Assembly: GCA_016786765.1 (NCBI GenBank)
Contig: JAEUUZ010000066.1
Coordinates: 1-46,136, forward strand
Direction: 5' to 3'
Origin: Chitinophagales bacterium
Lineage (GTDB): Bacteria; Bacteroidota; Bacteroidia; Chitinophagales; LD1
Length of the DNA stretch: 46,136 nt
Part shown: positions 18,296 through 29,100 of the stretch, one piece after another
Layout: each line of letters starts with the position of its first letter
How positions within the stretch are numbered: position 1 is the stretch's first letter
The notes under the pieces: model-generated
What the model saw: the letters and a program-made list of their open reading frames with translations, nothing else
What the model was told of the DNA's origin: nothing
The model's database searches: none
Made by a program: the position numbers and the translations under genes

Positions 18296-19165
18296 ATGAG
18301 AACAACCTACACACTAATTTTTATTGTATTACTATCCTTGAAATCCTTTGGTTTAAGTCTTTCCGAGGCTATTGCCGATAAAAAGGTAATGATAGATTGG
18401 ACAGGGTCAGATTATAGTACTATGCCCGAAGCGATTAAAAACAGTGGCTTCTATCCTAAAATGCAAATGGTAATTACAAATCAAACCAATGCACCACTCA
18501 CCGTTAATTTGGATGAAGGCTATCTACTACAACCCAATGAAGAAGGCTATCAGGCCATGTTGATTACCCAACAAATTGCGTTGGATTGTCCGGCCAAACG
18601 GCAACAAAAGCAGTTGATTTATGCCATGTGTACACAGTTAAGTCATAGTGGTCCGGGTGTACAAACGCATTACAAGCTCGGACAGAAAGCATCACCAGCA
18701 CTTTTGCAATTGGCGCAGTACATCCGCATGAATAATTATCAAAATAATGCCGCACAGCAAGCCGTTTGGAGCATGACCGATAGAAGTCCGGTGCTCGGTA
18801 TTGAAAGTAGTAATGAAGCGGTGAAAAACGAATTGCAAGGTTTTGTAGCCCAACTTATGGGCACAACGTTGGAGAAGATAACAAGTCAGGAACAAAGAAG
18901 CAAAACGGCCTTGTTACAAGAATTCAATGGCAATAAAGTGGATCGAAATATCACTTTTACTGCCGATAGTATTACCAATGTTTCGGTTGGATTTTATGAT
19001 ATGGATAATCATCTGATTGAACCCATTTTTGCGAATCGCGATTTTCAAAAAGGCGATCACAGTATTCGCTATAATCCTTTTCCGGTAAAGCTTCGAGAGA
19101 AAAATTATACCGTGAAAATGATTCGCGATGGAGAATTATATCGGGAATATTTCTTCAGGCAATAA
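18296..19165 (+). CDS. Secreted protein of unknown function with an AQQAVWSMTD motif
   Basis: 289 residues with a signal peptide (about 1-19, ending KSFGLS). Residues ~20-100 look like a beta-domain (MQMVITNQTNAPLTVNLDEG). A helical stretch then runs from KQLIYAMCTQLSH to NAAQQAVWSMTDRS (about 110-165). A helix with the pattern QxAVW-xTD after a paired Cys (CPAKR ... MCTQ) is reminiscent of the helical half of bacterial thioester-type surface domains, but I cannot confirm this. The C-terminal ~80 residues look like a beta-sandwich (FTADSITNVSVGFYD) and could be a T9SS-like or Ig-like end, though no sorting consensus is seen. It faces the alpha/beta hydrolase gene tail to tail at 4 bp. Confidence 0.7.
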   Translation: MRTTYTLIFIVLLSLKSFGLSLSEAIADKKVMIDWTGSDYSTMPEAIKNSGFYPKMQMVITNQTNAPLTVNLDEGYLLQPNEEGYQAMLITQQIALDCPAKRQQKQLIYAMCTQLSHSGPGVQTHYKLGQKASPALLQLAQYIRMNNYQNNAAQQAVWSMTDRSPVLGIESSNEAVKNELQGFVAQLMGTTLEKITSQEQRSKTALLQEFNGNKVDRNITFTADSITNVSVGFYDMDNHLIEPIFANRDFQKGDHSIRYNPFPVKLREKNYTVKMIRDGELYREYFFRQ

Positions 19166-19169
19166 GGCA

Positions 19170-20003
19170 TTATACTTTGAAGAAGCGAATGGTTTCATCG
19201 ATTACCATTTTCAAATCTTCAGGTAATGCATCACTGTCCCATGGGTGCTTTCCTCCAAAATTGTGATTTGCATTTTCAACCGGAAACAGTGTTGCATTTT
19301 TGTTCCATGAAACGAGTTCTTCCCCTGCACTAAAAGGTACTGTTTCGTCCTTAGTGCCATGAACAATTAGGGATGGAATGGTAAGCGATTTGAAATTCGA
19401 AGGAATATGCAATCGCACTTGATTTGCATTATAGTTCTCGTACATCTGCCAGTAAATAGGCATTTGCTGATTGGTACGCGCATTCGGCACATAAATCACC
19501 CCTTTTTCTTTTAATACCTTCATGGCTTCTTCCGGCCAAAATTTTCCAAATTCATTCACACTTGCCCATGTAGCGATTTTTTGTACACGCTTATCTTCAG
19601 ACGCTTTCAGCATTACTATACCTCCACCGCGACTATGACCAATCAAATAAATTTTTGATACATCTACGAATGCATTTTGTTTTACCACCTCATCAATCAC
19701 AACGCCTAAATCGTCCAATTCAATGGTGAAATTGTTGTTTCCGAAAGCTTTTAAATCCGCAAAATCTGTTGGTTGCTCCACAGTAGTTCCATTATGCGAA
19801 AAGTTGAACTTGCAAAAGAAAAAACCTTGCTGTGCGAAAAAATCGGCTACTAGGTTATAAGGGCCCCAATCTTTAAATCCTTTGAACCCATGTGCGAAAA
19901 TCACTATAGGTTGATGTGTAGCGGAGTCGTCATATACAAAGTCGACTAAGATGTCGCGCTGATGCTGTCCTTTAACGATTTGATTCTGTATTCTTTGTAG
20001 CAT
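19170..20003 (-). CDS. Alpha/beta hydrolase (dienelactone hydrolase/peptidase S9-like)
   Basis: 277 residues from the ATG at 20003; a GTG two codons upstream (20009) is also possible. The fold's landmarks are present. The oxyanion-hole region is VIFAHGFKGFKDWG (about 33-46). The nucleophile elbow is GHSRGGGIV, with Ser in G-H-S-R-G. The acid is probably the Asp in IVHGTKDETVPF, and the catalytic His is in NANHNFGG. There is no signal peptide, so it is cytoplasmic. Substrate unknown; esterase or peptidase are the usual activities. It is divergent from the polyprenyl synthase, 59 bp away. Confidence 0.88.
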   Translation of the reverse strand: MLQRIQNQIVKGQHQRDILVDFVYDDSATHQPIVIFAHGFKGFKDWGPYNLVADFFAQQGFFFCKFNFSHNGTTVEQPTDFADLKAFGNNNFTIELDDLGVVIDEVVKQNAFVDVSKIYLIGHSRGGGIVMLKASEDKRVQKIATWASVNEFGKFWPEEAMKVLKEKGVIYVPNARTNQQMPIYWQMYENYNANQVRLHIPSNFKSLTIPSLIVHGTKDETVPFSAGEELVSWNKNATLFPVENANHNFGGKHPWDSDALPEDLKMVIDETIRFFKV

Positions 20004-20049
20004 AATCACAATTCTGTTCCGAAATTAACGTTTCCGAATTAAAATCGGT

Positions 20050-20057
20050 TAAATTCG
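20050..20057 (+). promoter_or_regulatory. Candidate -7 box of the polyprenyl synthase gene
   Basis: TAAATTCG fits the TAnnTTCG variant of the Bacteroidota -7 element and ends 5 nt before the ATG. It lies in the short gap between divergent genes. Confidence 0.35.
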
Positions 20058-20062
20058 CCCCG

Positions 20063-21037
20063 ATGTCTAAATCTTTAAACGAAATCAAAAAGGTCATCGA
20101 CCCTGAACTCAATGAATTCGAAATTCGTTTTAAAGAGTCGTTGAAAGGTAACACGCCACTGTTAGACATCATTATGCGCTACATTGTTTCCAGAAAGGGC
20201 AAGCAAATGCGTCCCATGTTCGTTTTTCTTTCAGCAAAACTAGTGGGTGAAACCAACGAAGCAACTTACGTTGCTGCATCGCTTGTAGAACTCCTGCATA
20301 CCGCCACTTTGGTGCACGATGATGTGGTAGACGATTCATACAAACGCAGAGGTTTTTTGTCGATAAATGCGCTTTGGAAAAATAAAATTGCCGTTTTGGT
20401 AGGCGATTTCTTGTTGGCTAAGGGCTTGCTGATTTCTATTGAAAGCGACCAGTTTCGCTTATTACACATTCTTTCCGATACCATCAGAGCCATGAGCGAA
20501 GGAGAGTTGTTGCAAATTGAAAAAGCAAGACGATTAGACATCAAAGAATCCATCTATTTCGACATCATTCAAAAGAAAACGGCATCGTTGATTTCTTCTG
20601 CTTGTCAGTGTGGCGCTGTTTCCGTAAAAGCCAGTGAAGACGATATTCAGAAGCTAAAATTGATTGGTGAGAAAGTGGGTATTGCTTTTCAAATTAAAGA
20701 CGATTTACTCGACTTTGGCGATAGTGAAACCGGCAAACCTAAAGGGGGTGATATTAAGGAACGCAAACTTACTTTGCCTTTGATTTACACCCTCAATCAG
20801 GCTTCTGCCGAAACGCGCAAAAAGATTATCTATATCGTAAAAAATCAAAATACGGATACCGAAAAAGTAGCTTGGATTATCGACCAAATTCGCGAAAGTG
20901 GTGGGTTGAAATATGCTGAACAAAATATGCAGCAATACATTCGAGAGGCTTTGGATCTATTGGATACATTCCCGGATTCACCTTCCAGATGCGCGTTTAA
21001 AGAATTGATTCATTTTGTAATAACACGAAGAAGCTAA
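20063..21037 (+). CDS. Trans-polyprenyl diphosphate synthase
   Basis: 324 residues, the length of octaprenyl/solanesyl-type synthases that build the side chain of menaquinone by adding isopentenyl diphosphate to an allylic primer. The first Asp-rich motif is LVHDDVVDDSYKRRG (about 88-102) and the second is FQIKDDLLDFGDSETGKPKG (about 211-230). Other conserved parts are GKQMRPMFVFLSAKL near the N-terminus and GDFLLAKGL. Product chain length cannot be read from the sequence alone. A lone gene, divergent from the hydrolase and 96 bp upstream of aguB. It could be named ispB or hepT by analogy, but the exact product is open. Confidence 0.93.
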   Translation: MSKSLNEIKKVIDPELNEFEIRFKESLKGNTPLLDIIMRYIVSRKGKQMRPMFVFLSAKLVGETNEATYVAASLVELLHTATLVHDDVVDDSYKRRGFLSINALWKNKIAVLVGDFLLAKGLLISIESDQFRLLHILSDTIRAMSEGELLQIEKARRLDIKESIYFDIIQKKTASLISSACQCGAVSVKASEDDIQKLKLIGEKVGIAFQIKDDLLDFGDSETGKPKGGDIKERKLTLPLIYTLNQASAETRKKIIYIVKNQNTDTEKVAWIIDQIRESGGLKYAEQNMQQYIREALDLLDTFPDSPSRCAFKELIHFVITRRS

Positions 21038-21109
21038 TTGTAGAGCGAGTATTCTTTTCATTTTGATGGGAACTCTAAAAGTCGTACTCAAAAAACTTCT
21101 TGCTTTTTT

Positions 21110-21117
21110 TACATTCG
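21110..21117 (+). promoter_or_regulatory. Candidate -7 box of aguBA
   Basis: TACATTCG matches TAnnTTCG and lies 16 nt before the aguB ATG, just after a run of T residues. Confidence 0.4.
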
Positions 21118-21133
21118 CATAAAATATTAGCAC

Positions 21134-22003
21134 ATGGCAAAAGTAAAAGTGGGTTTGGTGCAAATGACTTGCGTGAAAGATGTTGCGCAAAATATGGAGC
21201 GAGCCATCCAAGGCATACGCGATGCTGCAAAAGATGGAGCACAAATCATCTGTTTGCAAGAATTGTTTACATCGCTCTATTTTTGCGATGTTGAAGATCA
21301 CGAAAATTTCAAATTAGCGGAAAGTATTCCCGGAACATCAACTGAAATATTGTCTCCAATCGCCAAAGAATTAGGCGTGGTGATTATTGCTTCCTTGTTC
21401 GAAAAAAGAACAGAAGGGTTATATCATAACACTACGGCTGTAATTGATGCCGATGGGGCCTATTTAGGGAAGTACAGAAAAATGCATATTCCGGATGATC
21501 CGGCATTTTACGAGAAGTTTTATTTCACCCCCGGTGACTTAGGCTATAAAGTTTTCCAAACCAAATTTGCTAAAATTGGTGTGCTCATTTGTTGGGATCA
21601 ATGGTATCCGGAGGGAGCGCGAATAACTGCTTTGATGGGTGCTGAGATTTTATTTTTCCCAACAGCGATTGGTTGGGCGACTTCGCAAGATGAAGCTACA
21701 AACGAGGAACAATACAATGCTTGGCAAACTATACAGCGTTCACATGCGGTAGCAAATGGAGTGCATGTAGTGAGTGTGAACCGTGTAGGTTTTGAACAAG
21801 ATGGCGCCATGAAATTCTGGGGTGGAAGTTTTGTGAGTAATCCTTTTGGAAAGCTTTTGTATTTGGCTTCTCATGATAAAGAAGAAACAAAAGTGTTGGA
21901 GCTCGATTTGAAACAAACTGATTACTATCGCACGCATTGGCCGTTCTTACGCGATAGAAGAATTGATAGTTACGACCCGATTACTAAAAGATATATTGAT
22001 TAA
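21134..22003 (+). CDS. aguB: N-carbamoylputrescine amidase
   Basis: 289 residues, nitrilase-superfamily carbon-nitrogen hydrolase. The catalytic triad is visible: Glu in LQELFTSLYF (about residue 40), Lys in GKYRKMHIPDD (about 119) and Cys in GVLICWDQWYPE (about 156). The WDQWYPE context, together with PDDPAFYEKFYF, is typical of plant and bacterial N-carbamoylputrescine amidases, which yield putrescine, CO2 and ammonia. The next gene, 2 bp downstream, is agmatine deiminase, which makes its substrate, so the assignment is well supported by context. Cytoplasmic. Confidence 0.94.
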   Translation: MAKVKVGLVQMTCVKDVAQNMERAIQGIRDAAKDGAQIICLQELFTSLYFCDVEDHENFKLAESIPGTSTEILSPIAKELGVVIIASLFEKRTEGLYHNTTAVIDADGAYLGKYRKMHIPDDPAFYEKFYFTPGDLGYKVFQTKFAKIGVLICWDQWYPEGARITALMGAEILFFPTAIGWATSQDEATNEEQYNAWQTIQRSHAVANGVHVVSVNRVGFEQDGAMKFWGGSFVSNPFGKLLYLASHDKEETKVLELDLKQTDYYRTHWPFLRDRRIDSYDPITKRYID

Positions 22004-22005
22004 GC

Positions 22006-23043
22006 ATGACGCCTAAAAAATTAGGATTACACTTCCCCGCTGAATTCGCACAGCAAGAAGCTATGTGGTTATCGTGGCCGCACAAAGAAGCATCTTGGCC
22101 AGGAAAAATTGATGCCATTTATCCGGTGTATGCAAAGTTTATTGGTTTGATTGCTGAAGCGCAGAAAGTGCGTATCAATGTGGTGGATTTAGCTATGAAA
22201 GCCTTTGCAGAAAAGCACTTGATAGCTGTAAACGGTAATCTGAATAATGTTGAGTTTTATTTCAATCCCACAAATGACGCATGGTGTAGAGACCATGGAC
22301 CTGCATTTGTAGTGAATTACGCTGAAAAGAAAAAGAGCATTGTTGATTGGGGTTATAATGCTTGGGGCGGAAAATATCCTCCGTTTGATTTGGATGATGT
22401 AGTGCCAACACGCATCGCAAAAGAATTTGGCTTGGATGTGTTTCATCCAGGTATTGTAATGGAGGGTGGGAGTGTTGAATTTAATGGGAAAGGCACATTG
22501 CTTACCACTACAGCTTGCTTGTTGAACAAGAATCGCAACCCGCATTTATCGCAAAAGCAGATTGAGCAATATTTGTCCGATTACTATGGTGTAAATCATT
22601 TCCTATGGCTGGGCGATGGCATCGTAGGTGATGATACGGATGGCCATATCGATGACATTACACGCTTTGTAAATGAAGATACTGTTGTAACTGTTGTTGA
22701 AGAAAATAAAGCTGATGAAAACTATCATCTGTTGCAAGAGAATTTAAAAGAGTTGAAAACAATGCGTTTGGAATCAGGCAAACAATTAAATATTGTGGAA
22801 TTGCCAATGCCTTCTCCTGTTGTTTATGAAGATCAACGTTTACCTGCATCCTACGCCAATTTCTACATCGGGAATGAATATGTTGTTGTGCCTACATTCA
22901 GAGACGAAAAGAATGATGATAGCGCATTAACTATTTTGCAAGATTGCTTTAAAACCCGCAAAGTGGTTGGTTTAGATTCAACTGATATTATTTGGGGCTT
23001 GGGTAGCTTCCATTGTTTATCGCAACAAGAACCCAAAGTATAA
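22006..23043 (+). CDS. aguA: Agmatine deiminase
   Basis: 345 residues of the peptidyl-arginine-deiminase-like family, converting agmatine to N-carbamoylputrescine. Conserved parts: MWLSWPHKEASWPG near the N-terminus, the substrate loop DAWCRDHGPAFVV (about 90-102), GGSVEFNGKGTLLTT (about 148-162), the catalytic His/Asp region DTDGHIDDITRFV (about 210-222), and the nucleophilic Cys near the end in WGLGSFHCLSQQEP. It starts 2 bp after aguB, so the two form one operon for agmatine to putrescine. It is followed by a bidirectional-looking hairpin. Confidence 0.95.
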   Translation: MTPKKLGLHFPAEFAQQEAMWLSWPHKEASWPGKIDAIYPVYAKFIGLIAEAQKVRINVVDLAMKAFAEKHLIAVNGNLNNVEFYFNPTNDAWCRDHGPAFVVNYAEKKKSIVDWGYNAWGGKYPPFDLDDVVPTRIAKEFGLDVFHPGIVMEGGSVEFNGKGTLLTTTACLLNKNRNPHLSQKQIEQYLSDYYGVNHFLWLGDGIVGDDTDGHIDDITRFVNEDTVVTVVEENKADENYHLLQENLKELKTMRLESGKQLNIVELPMPSPVVYEDQRLPASYANFYIGNEYVVVPTFRDEKNDDSALTILQDCFKTRKVVGLDSTDIIWGLGSFHCLSQQEPKV

Positions 23044-23064
23044 TTATTCAATGTACAGTAATAA

Positions 23065-23092
23065 AAAAGCTGATTCCATGGAATCGGCTTTT
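23065..23092. terminator. Hairpin terminator between aguA and the convergent large T9SS gene
   Basis: AAAAGCTGATTC (23065-23076) pairs with GAATCGGCTTTT (23081-23092) with one G-T pair and a CATG loop. A and T runs flank both sides, so it can work in both directions. Confidence 0.8.
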
Positions 23093-23113
23093 CTATTGGA
23101 AAGAACTTTGCTG

Positions 23114-26100
23114 TTATCTTGAAACAACTAATTTCTTAGTAAGGTATTGATTTCCTGTGAACAAACTCACCGTGTATGTTCCGCTTGCAAATGAACTTAA
23201 ATCAATTTCAAACTTATTTGTACCGGTTATAACTTGCCAATTTTTATCCAAAATAATTTGTCCAAGCAAGTCAAAGACTTTTACATAAACATCTTGATTA
23301 AAGTCAGTACTAATGCTAATTGTAGCTTTATCTGTTGCAGGGTTTGGATATAAATCGTTTAAGGTAAATCCACTTCCGTCTTTGATACTAGCTGAAACTA
23401 TATTTGAATATTCCTCATCTCCATCAAAATCAATTTGTTTTAAACGATAGTAGTAAACAGTATTCGCTAAGACTGTTTTGTCATCGAATTTGTACTTAAT
23501 GGTTTGGGTTGAATTTCCATTTCCGTCTATCCATCCTACTTTATCGAAGTGTATACCATCGGTACTCCTTTCAATATCAAACCCTTTATTATCTATTTCT
23601 AAAGAAGTAGCCCAATCGAGACGAATGAAGCTGTTGTCAATTGCTGATGCTGTTAGGTATATAAGTTTTACAGGCAAACCATAAGCACCTGGTGAAACGC
23701 GTATTCCAGCTGTTCCGCCCGAGAAACTACTTACGTTTTGATATTCAATATAGGTGATGCCATTTAATGTTCCTCCGGCTGTTGAATATGCTGATGACGT
23801 TGGTACATCAACATACGTATTACTTCCAGGATTGTATTGTGTGCCTGATGTTTTGAACCATTCAACAGCATGTGTGTATGTTGTAGGATAGTTCGATGCC
23901 CATGTACTTGCTGCCGATTGCATAGTACTTAAGTCGGATGGGTCGTAAAAGAATCGCACCTTCATTGGATTTGAACCGGTCATGGATCCTTGAACAACAT
24001 TCCAATATCTTCCCATAGTAAATACAGCTTTCTTAGCGGCTGTGTTTTCTACTTTATCATACGCTGTAATTCCTGAAGATTTCACGTTCAATGTTACCGT
24101 AGGTGAAAATGTATTTCCATTTTTGTAAATACCGAATAGCCATTTTGTAAGATCTGCAGGGTCAGCATAATACGTCCAGCCACTTTCTTCACACGCCAAG
24201 GCCAAAGTTACACCGCTGTTAGATGTAGTTGCCAGATAAGCACTGTTTGAAATGGTGGGATCGCTTATCGTTACACTCGATGCACTTACGCCACAAGAGG
24301 TACTGCATTTTGGACGAACTTGTGGAGTGTAAGTGCCTGCAAGTGGCGTGAACTGATTAGATGTTTGCCAACTGCTACCATTAATACTGTATTCAAATTG
24401 ATTATAGGCTACTATTGCTAAATTCGCAATTGCATGCTCATCAATCAATCCTCCCGTTCTTGCCGAGAGAACAAATGTCCAAGCCGATTTATCAGCCGAT
24501 CCATATCCAGATGGCAATGCTTGGTTGCTGAAAATTGTTGTATTTCCAACTTTCAATGTTAGTTGGTTGCTTGCATTCACAAATAAATACACGTGTTGTT
24601 TTGTGTTTCTCCAAGTTGTTCCTGCAACTCTTGTAGTAACAGCGGTTCCACCGTAGAATAGATGAATTCCTTTTTCACCTGCAACGTTATCATAGGTGTC
24701 AAATTTAATAATCAAATCATTACCATGCCCTTGTTCTGTTCCTGCTGTAGGCAAACCAATACCTCCCCCATAACTGATGCTGAAACCATCTGCCTCATTG
24801 CCTGCACCGATAAATAAATCGAATTCCATTTTGAAAGAACCGGCATTGTAATTATTTGGATTTTGAATTCTGATTCCTCCATTTTTAGAATCGTAGTTTC
24901 TTGTTAGGATCAAACGTCCATCTTCAATTCCGGCAGTTGGAGTTCCAAAAAAATCTGCATAGGGTAATGCTGCAGATGTTCCTAATGGACTTGCAAACCA
25001 ATCGCAAACAGAAACGTTTGCCGGATCAGCATTTATGGTCAATGTACCAGTTGCTCCGCAAAGTGTTGGATCTGTTTTTGGTGTCGATACTATCGACAAA
25101 CTTGGCGCTGTTACAATAACAGTATCTTTAGCCACACAGCCATTTCCTCCAGTAACGGATAAAATGTAATTACCGGGAGCATTCACAGTTGCTAATGCAG
25201 TTGTTGCTCCGCTTACTATGCCAGGACCTGTCCATTGCATCGCGCTTGCCGATCCGGTTAAATAGATATCATCAACAATTAATCCGGGAACATAACCTTT
25301 TTGATCATCGTTTCTCCATCTGAATCCAACTAAAAGATTTTGTACTCCATTTAGTGCAGACGGTAAAGATATTACCGCAGTACCCGTTATTACCGTTGAT
25401 CCATTACCGGTTCCAGAGTATCCATTGTTTACTCCATTATTATCGGAATAAGTTCCTTGTGAATTACCGGCATTTAATGATGTCCAACTTGTTCCTCCAT
25501 TTGTTGAATAGACAACTTGCATATAATCGTAAACTGTTCCGGAACGGATGTCTCCACTTAACTTGTAGGAGAATCTTAGATTCAAATTTGCGTAATTTCT
25601 AGCATCAATGTTTGTTGTAAGGTAGGCAATTTGATCCATTTCGTCATACGAGCCATCGGGTGGATCTACACCCCAAAAGTAATCACAATTGATTCCAACT
25701 CCACCTGAGCCCTGCACATCTTTCAGCACTAACGAGTTGTTGTTAATGGCACAACTGAAACCACCGGCAGCATTATTTACGAACCACTTTGTTCCAACAT
25801 TAGCAGAACCATTCCAGTTTTCATCACCGGTAAGTGTTTTTATTTTCCATGTTCCGGTACTATTTGGAGTAATTTCAGTGCCGGCACTAATCGTTTCAAA
25901 TGTTTCTTCTAACAAAATCATCTCAAGATTTGTGTTTGCGCTGAGAATATTACGTCCGCAATATGCTTGGTCTGTTCCTGCATTTACTGTAGGACTTAGG
26001 AGCGGAGAAACGGCTAATACACCTGCCGCTGAAGTGCCGCAATTAGTAGTAGCTGTAACAGAAACATTACCTGAGCTTGTACCTGCAGTAACTGATATGG

Positions 26101-29100
26101 TATTCGATGTACTTGAGCCAATCCATCCACTAGGTAAGGTCCATGTATAAGTTGCTCCTGCAATGGATGTTGCTGTATATGTTGTAGAATTTCCGGGGCA
26201 AAGAGACGAAGTTCCTGTTATTGTAGGTGTTGAAGGGAGTAAAGGATTAACAGTAATAGTAAATGGGGTTCTATTGCTGCTACAAGGACTACTGAAAAAT
26301 TCAACATAACCGGTTACTGAAGACGTCAGGATTGGTGGAGAATATGTACTTCCTGTGTTGAATAGTGTCCCCCCCGAACTTGCTGTATACCATCTGTATT
26401 CTCCACAGCTATTGTTTGAATACGATACATTGAAATCAAAGCCCGATAAAACAGTACTCACATCGGAGGTAAAGCGAACAGTTAATGATTGTCCGGCAGA
26501 TCCGGTAACATTAATTGTTCCACTACCGTTGAAAGGACTGCCGGCTACTTGTGCGCCACCTGTTCCAACACCTTGGTATATGTATATATAGTCATAGCCT
26601 GCTTCAGTTGCATAGGTGCCATTGATAGTAATTGTACCTGTACCCGTATTGTTTAATACTGTATAGCCATCAATGCTATTACTATAATCAGCATTCCCTG
26701 CATGGTCTTGTAGTCTAACATTGTTCCCACAAGCAACTGTGTTATTGCCTGAACTTGGTACTAATACTGTTCCATGCGTAGCAGTAAGTGTTGTTGATTG
26801 TCCACAGTTTATAGTTGTTGTTCCTGAAATTGTAGGTGCAGATGGTGCAAGTATTGTGATTGCACTTGAGACATATGCGCTATTACCGGGTCCGCAGCTA
26901 CCGCCATTGCCGCCAAACCAACAATCCCCTTCTTTGACAACATCGAAGGTTAAGTTATTAGAGCCGGCACTTAGGTTGCTACCATACGATCCCGGAGGTA
27001 CTGCTGTTGTGGCATTTGCTGCAGTTAGCGTGAAAGAAAAGGTTGTCGTTGCCCCAACTGCTAGATTTTGTGCATCTACACGAACATAGTAATCAGCCCA
27101 ATTGGCGCCATTTGTATTCCATTTTACACCAATATTAAAATCATTTCCACCACCATCGGTCCATGCTTGAGTTCCAACATTTTTTATGGTTGCGGTGATA
27201 GTTCTAGTTTCACCTGTGCACCAAGCTGTTGTAGCGTTTGCACTGAGTGATTGAATTTCTGCAACATAACAAGCATTTACAGTTGCTGTAACTTTTGTTC
27301 TACCACTTTCACATAGCGTGGTGGTATTGTATTTAGATACCCAATAGTCTGTAGTTGATGTTAGTGTGGGTGTTGTATATGTTGTACCATTTGTTTGCAG
27401 CAGCGTTCCTCCGCTTGCAGCATTGTACCATTTATAATTTTCTCCCGCTCCTGCACCTGATGCAGAAAGAATTATAGTTGTGTTTTTGCAACCAGAATTA
27501 TTGGTAACAGATGGTGCAGATGGCGGAGTGCAAATAAAAATACCGTAATCTTCAACTTCTCCATCAAAGCCGGTGAGACAAGAATTTCCTGTTGCAGAAC
27601 TATATTTTGATTGAATGCGCATTCTAGTTTCTCCAACTGTTGCTCCTGCAGGAACGGTAATTGCTAATGGACATAAACTACTAATGCCGTTGGTTACATT
27701 TGTTGCAGTTCCTAGATTATAGGTTTCTCCGGCATCGGTATAACTTCCGTTCCCATTCCAATCTATCCAAGCGGTTTGATAATTGGTGAAATTTCCACCT
27801 GTATTCACATTCACCGTTAAGTTATAGGTGGAACTAGGTGAAAGTTGCGTGTTTTTGGTTGCTGAATAGTCGGTATAGGTGTTTATGCCTGTTCCTAAAT
27901 TGCTCAAAGTATTGAAAGTAACACCTGAAATTCCGTCAGAAGTTCCACCTGTAGAAGTGCAATAACAAGGAATACTTTTTGTTGCAAATGTCCATGTAGA
28001 AGAGCCTGTAGCACTTCCACATGCGTTTTTAGGAACTATTTTCCAATAATAAGTAGTGTTAGCTGCAAGTGTTGGAGTAGTATAAGAATTTGTAGCAACA
28101 TTTGATGTTACTGATCCCGGTAAACTTCCTGCTCCAAAATATACATCATAGGAAGTTGCACCTGCAACGGCCGTCCAAGTTACGGCTGTAATTGCTCCTG
28201 TACCTGCATAACATAGTGATGTAGCTCCAGTGGTCGGGGAAGGAGTAGTTGCAACACCCGGTATTGTGGTTATAGTTTGTGCCGGAGATACGAAGCGCAT
28301 ATTCATAGTTGCAGTTCCGGCACCACAAGTACCTGGATTATTGCCAAGCCAACAACTTCCCTCATTCACCATATCAAAGGTAAGGTTGTTGGTGCCTGTT
28401 GCTAAATTTGACCCCCAAGTAGGTCCTGCCGTAGCATTCTTTGCCTGTACTGAAAACGAGTAGGTTGCTGAACTTCCGGGGGCAACACTACCGGCATCTG
28501 TTCTTAAGTGATAATCAGTCCAGTCTGCTCCGTTTGTATTCCATTTAACGCCAACATTTATATCAGGTGCACTATTCGTCCATGTAGAAGTACCCGTGTT
28601 TTTAATGTCTATAGTTACTGTTCGCGTTTCTCCTGTGCACCAAGTGCTTGAACCTGCATTCAAATTATACATGTAATATCTATAGTTTGCAGTAGGAGGA
28701 GTGAATGTATATTTTCTTCCACTTCCCGGCCAAGTTGCAATGGTTTCTACTGCGCCTGTACTTGCAGCTGTATGGTTGGTAGCATGGTTACGCGCCATGT
28801 ATTGGGTATAGGTAACTCCTGCGATTCCAATGGTAGCACTGGCCGGATTAACGCCAGTTCCATAAATAAATTCAATTACATTGGTTCCTTCATACAACCA
28901 TGTTTGGAATGTAGCATTTGAAGCACTTGCTTCGGTTGCATCCATTCTTCCAAAATGCTGGATTTTGAGAATTCTGTTTGGTGCTGAACCGGTTACTAAA
29001 TATCTTACACTTCCTCCGGTTCCTGTACAAAGATCATCCCATATTGGCATAATCTTAGGATTATCGGAATTGTCGGAAAGGGCATTCGTCCAGTCGTTCG

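Noticed and set aside
25689..26150. 153-residue plus-strand ORF (and similar ones at 26721, 28881) opposite the giant T9SS gene
   Set aside because: Low-complexity Val/Pro-rich shadows of a Thr/Gly-rich coding strand.
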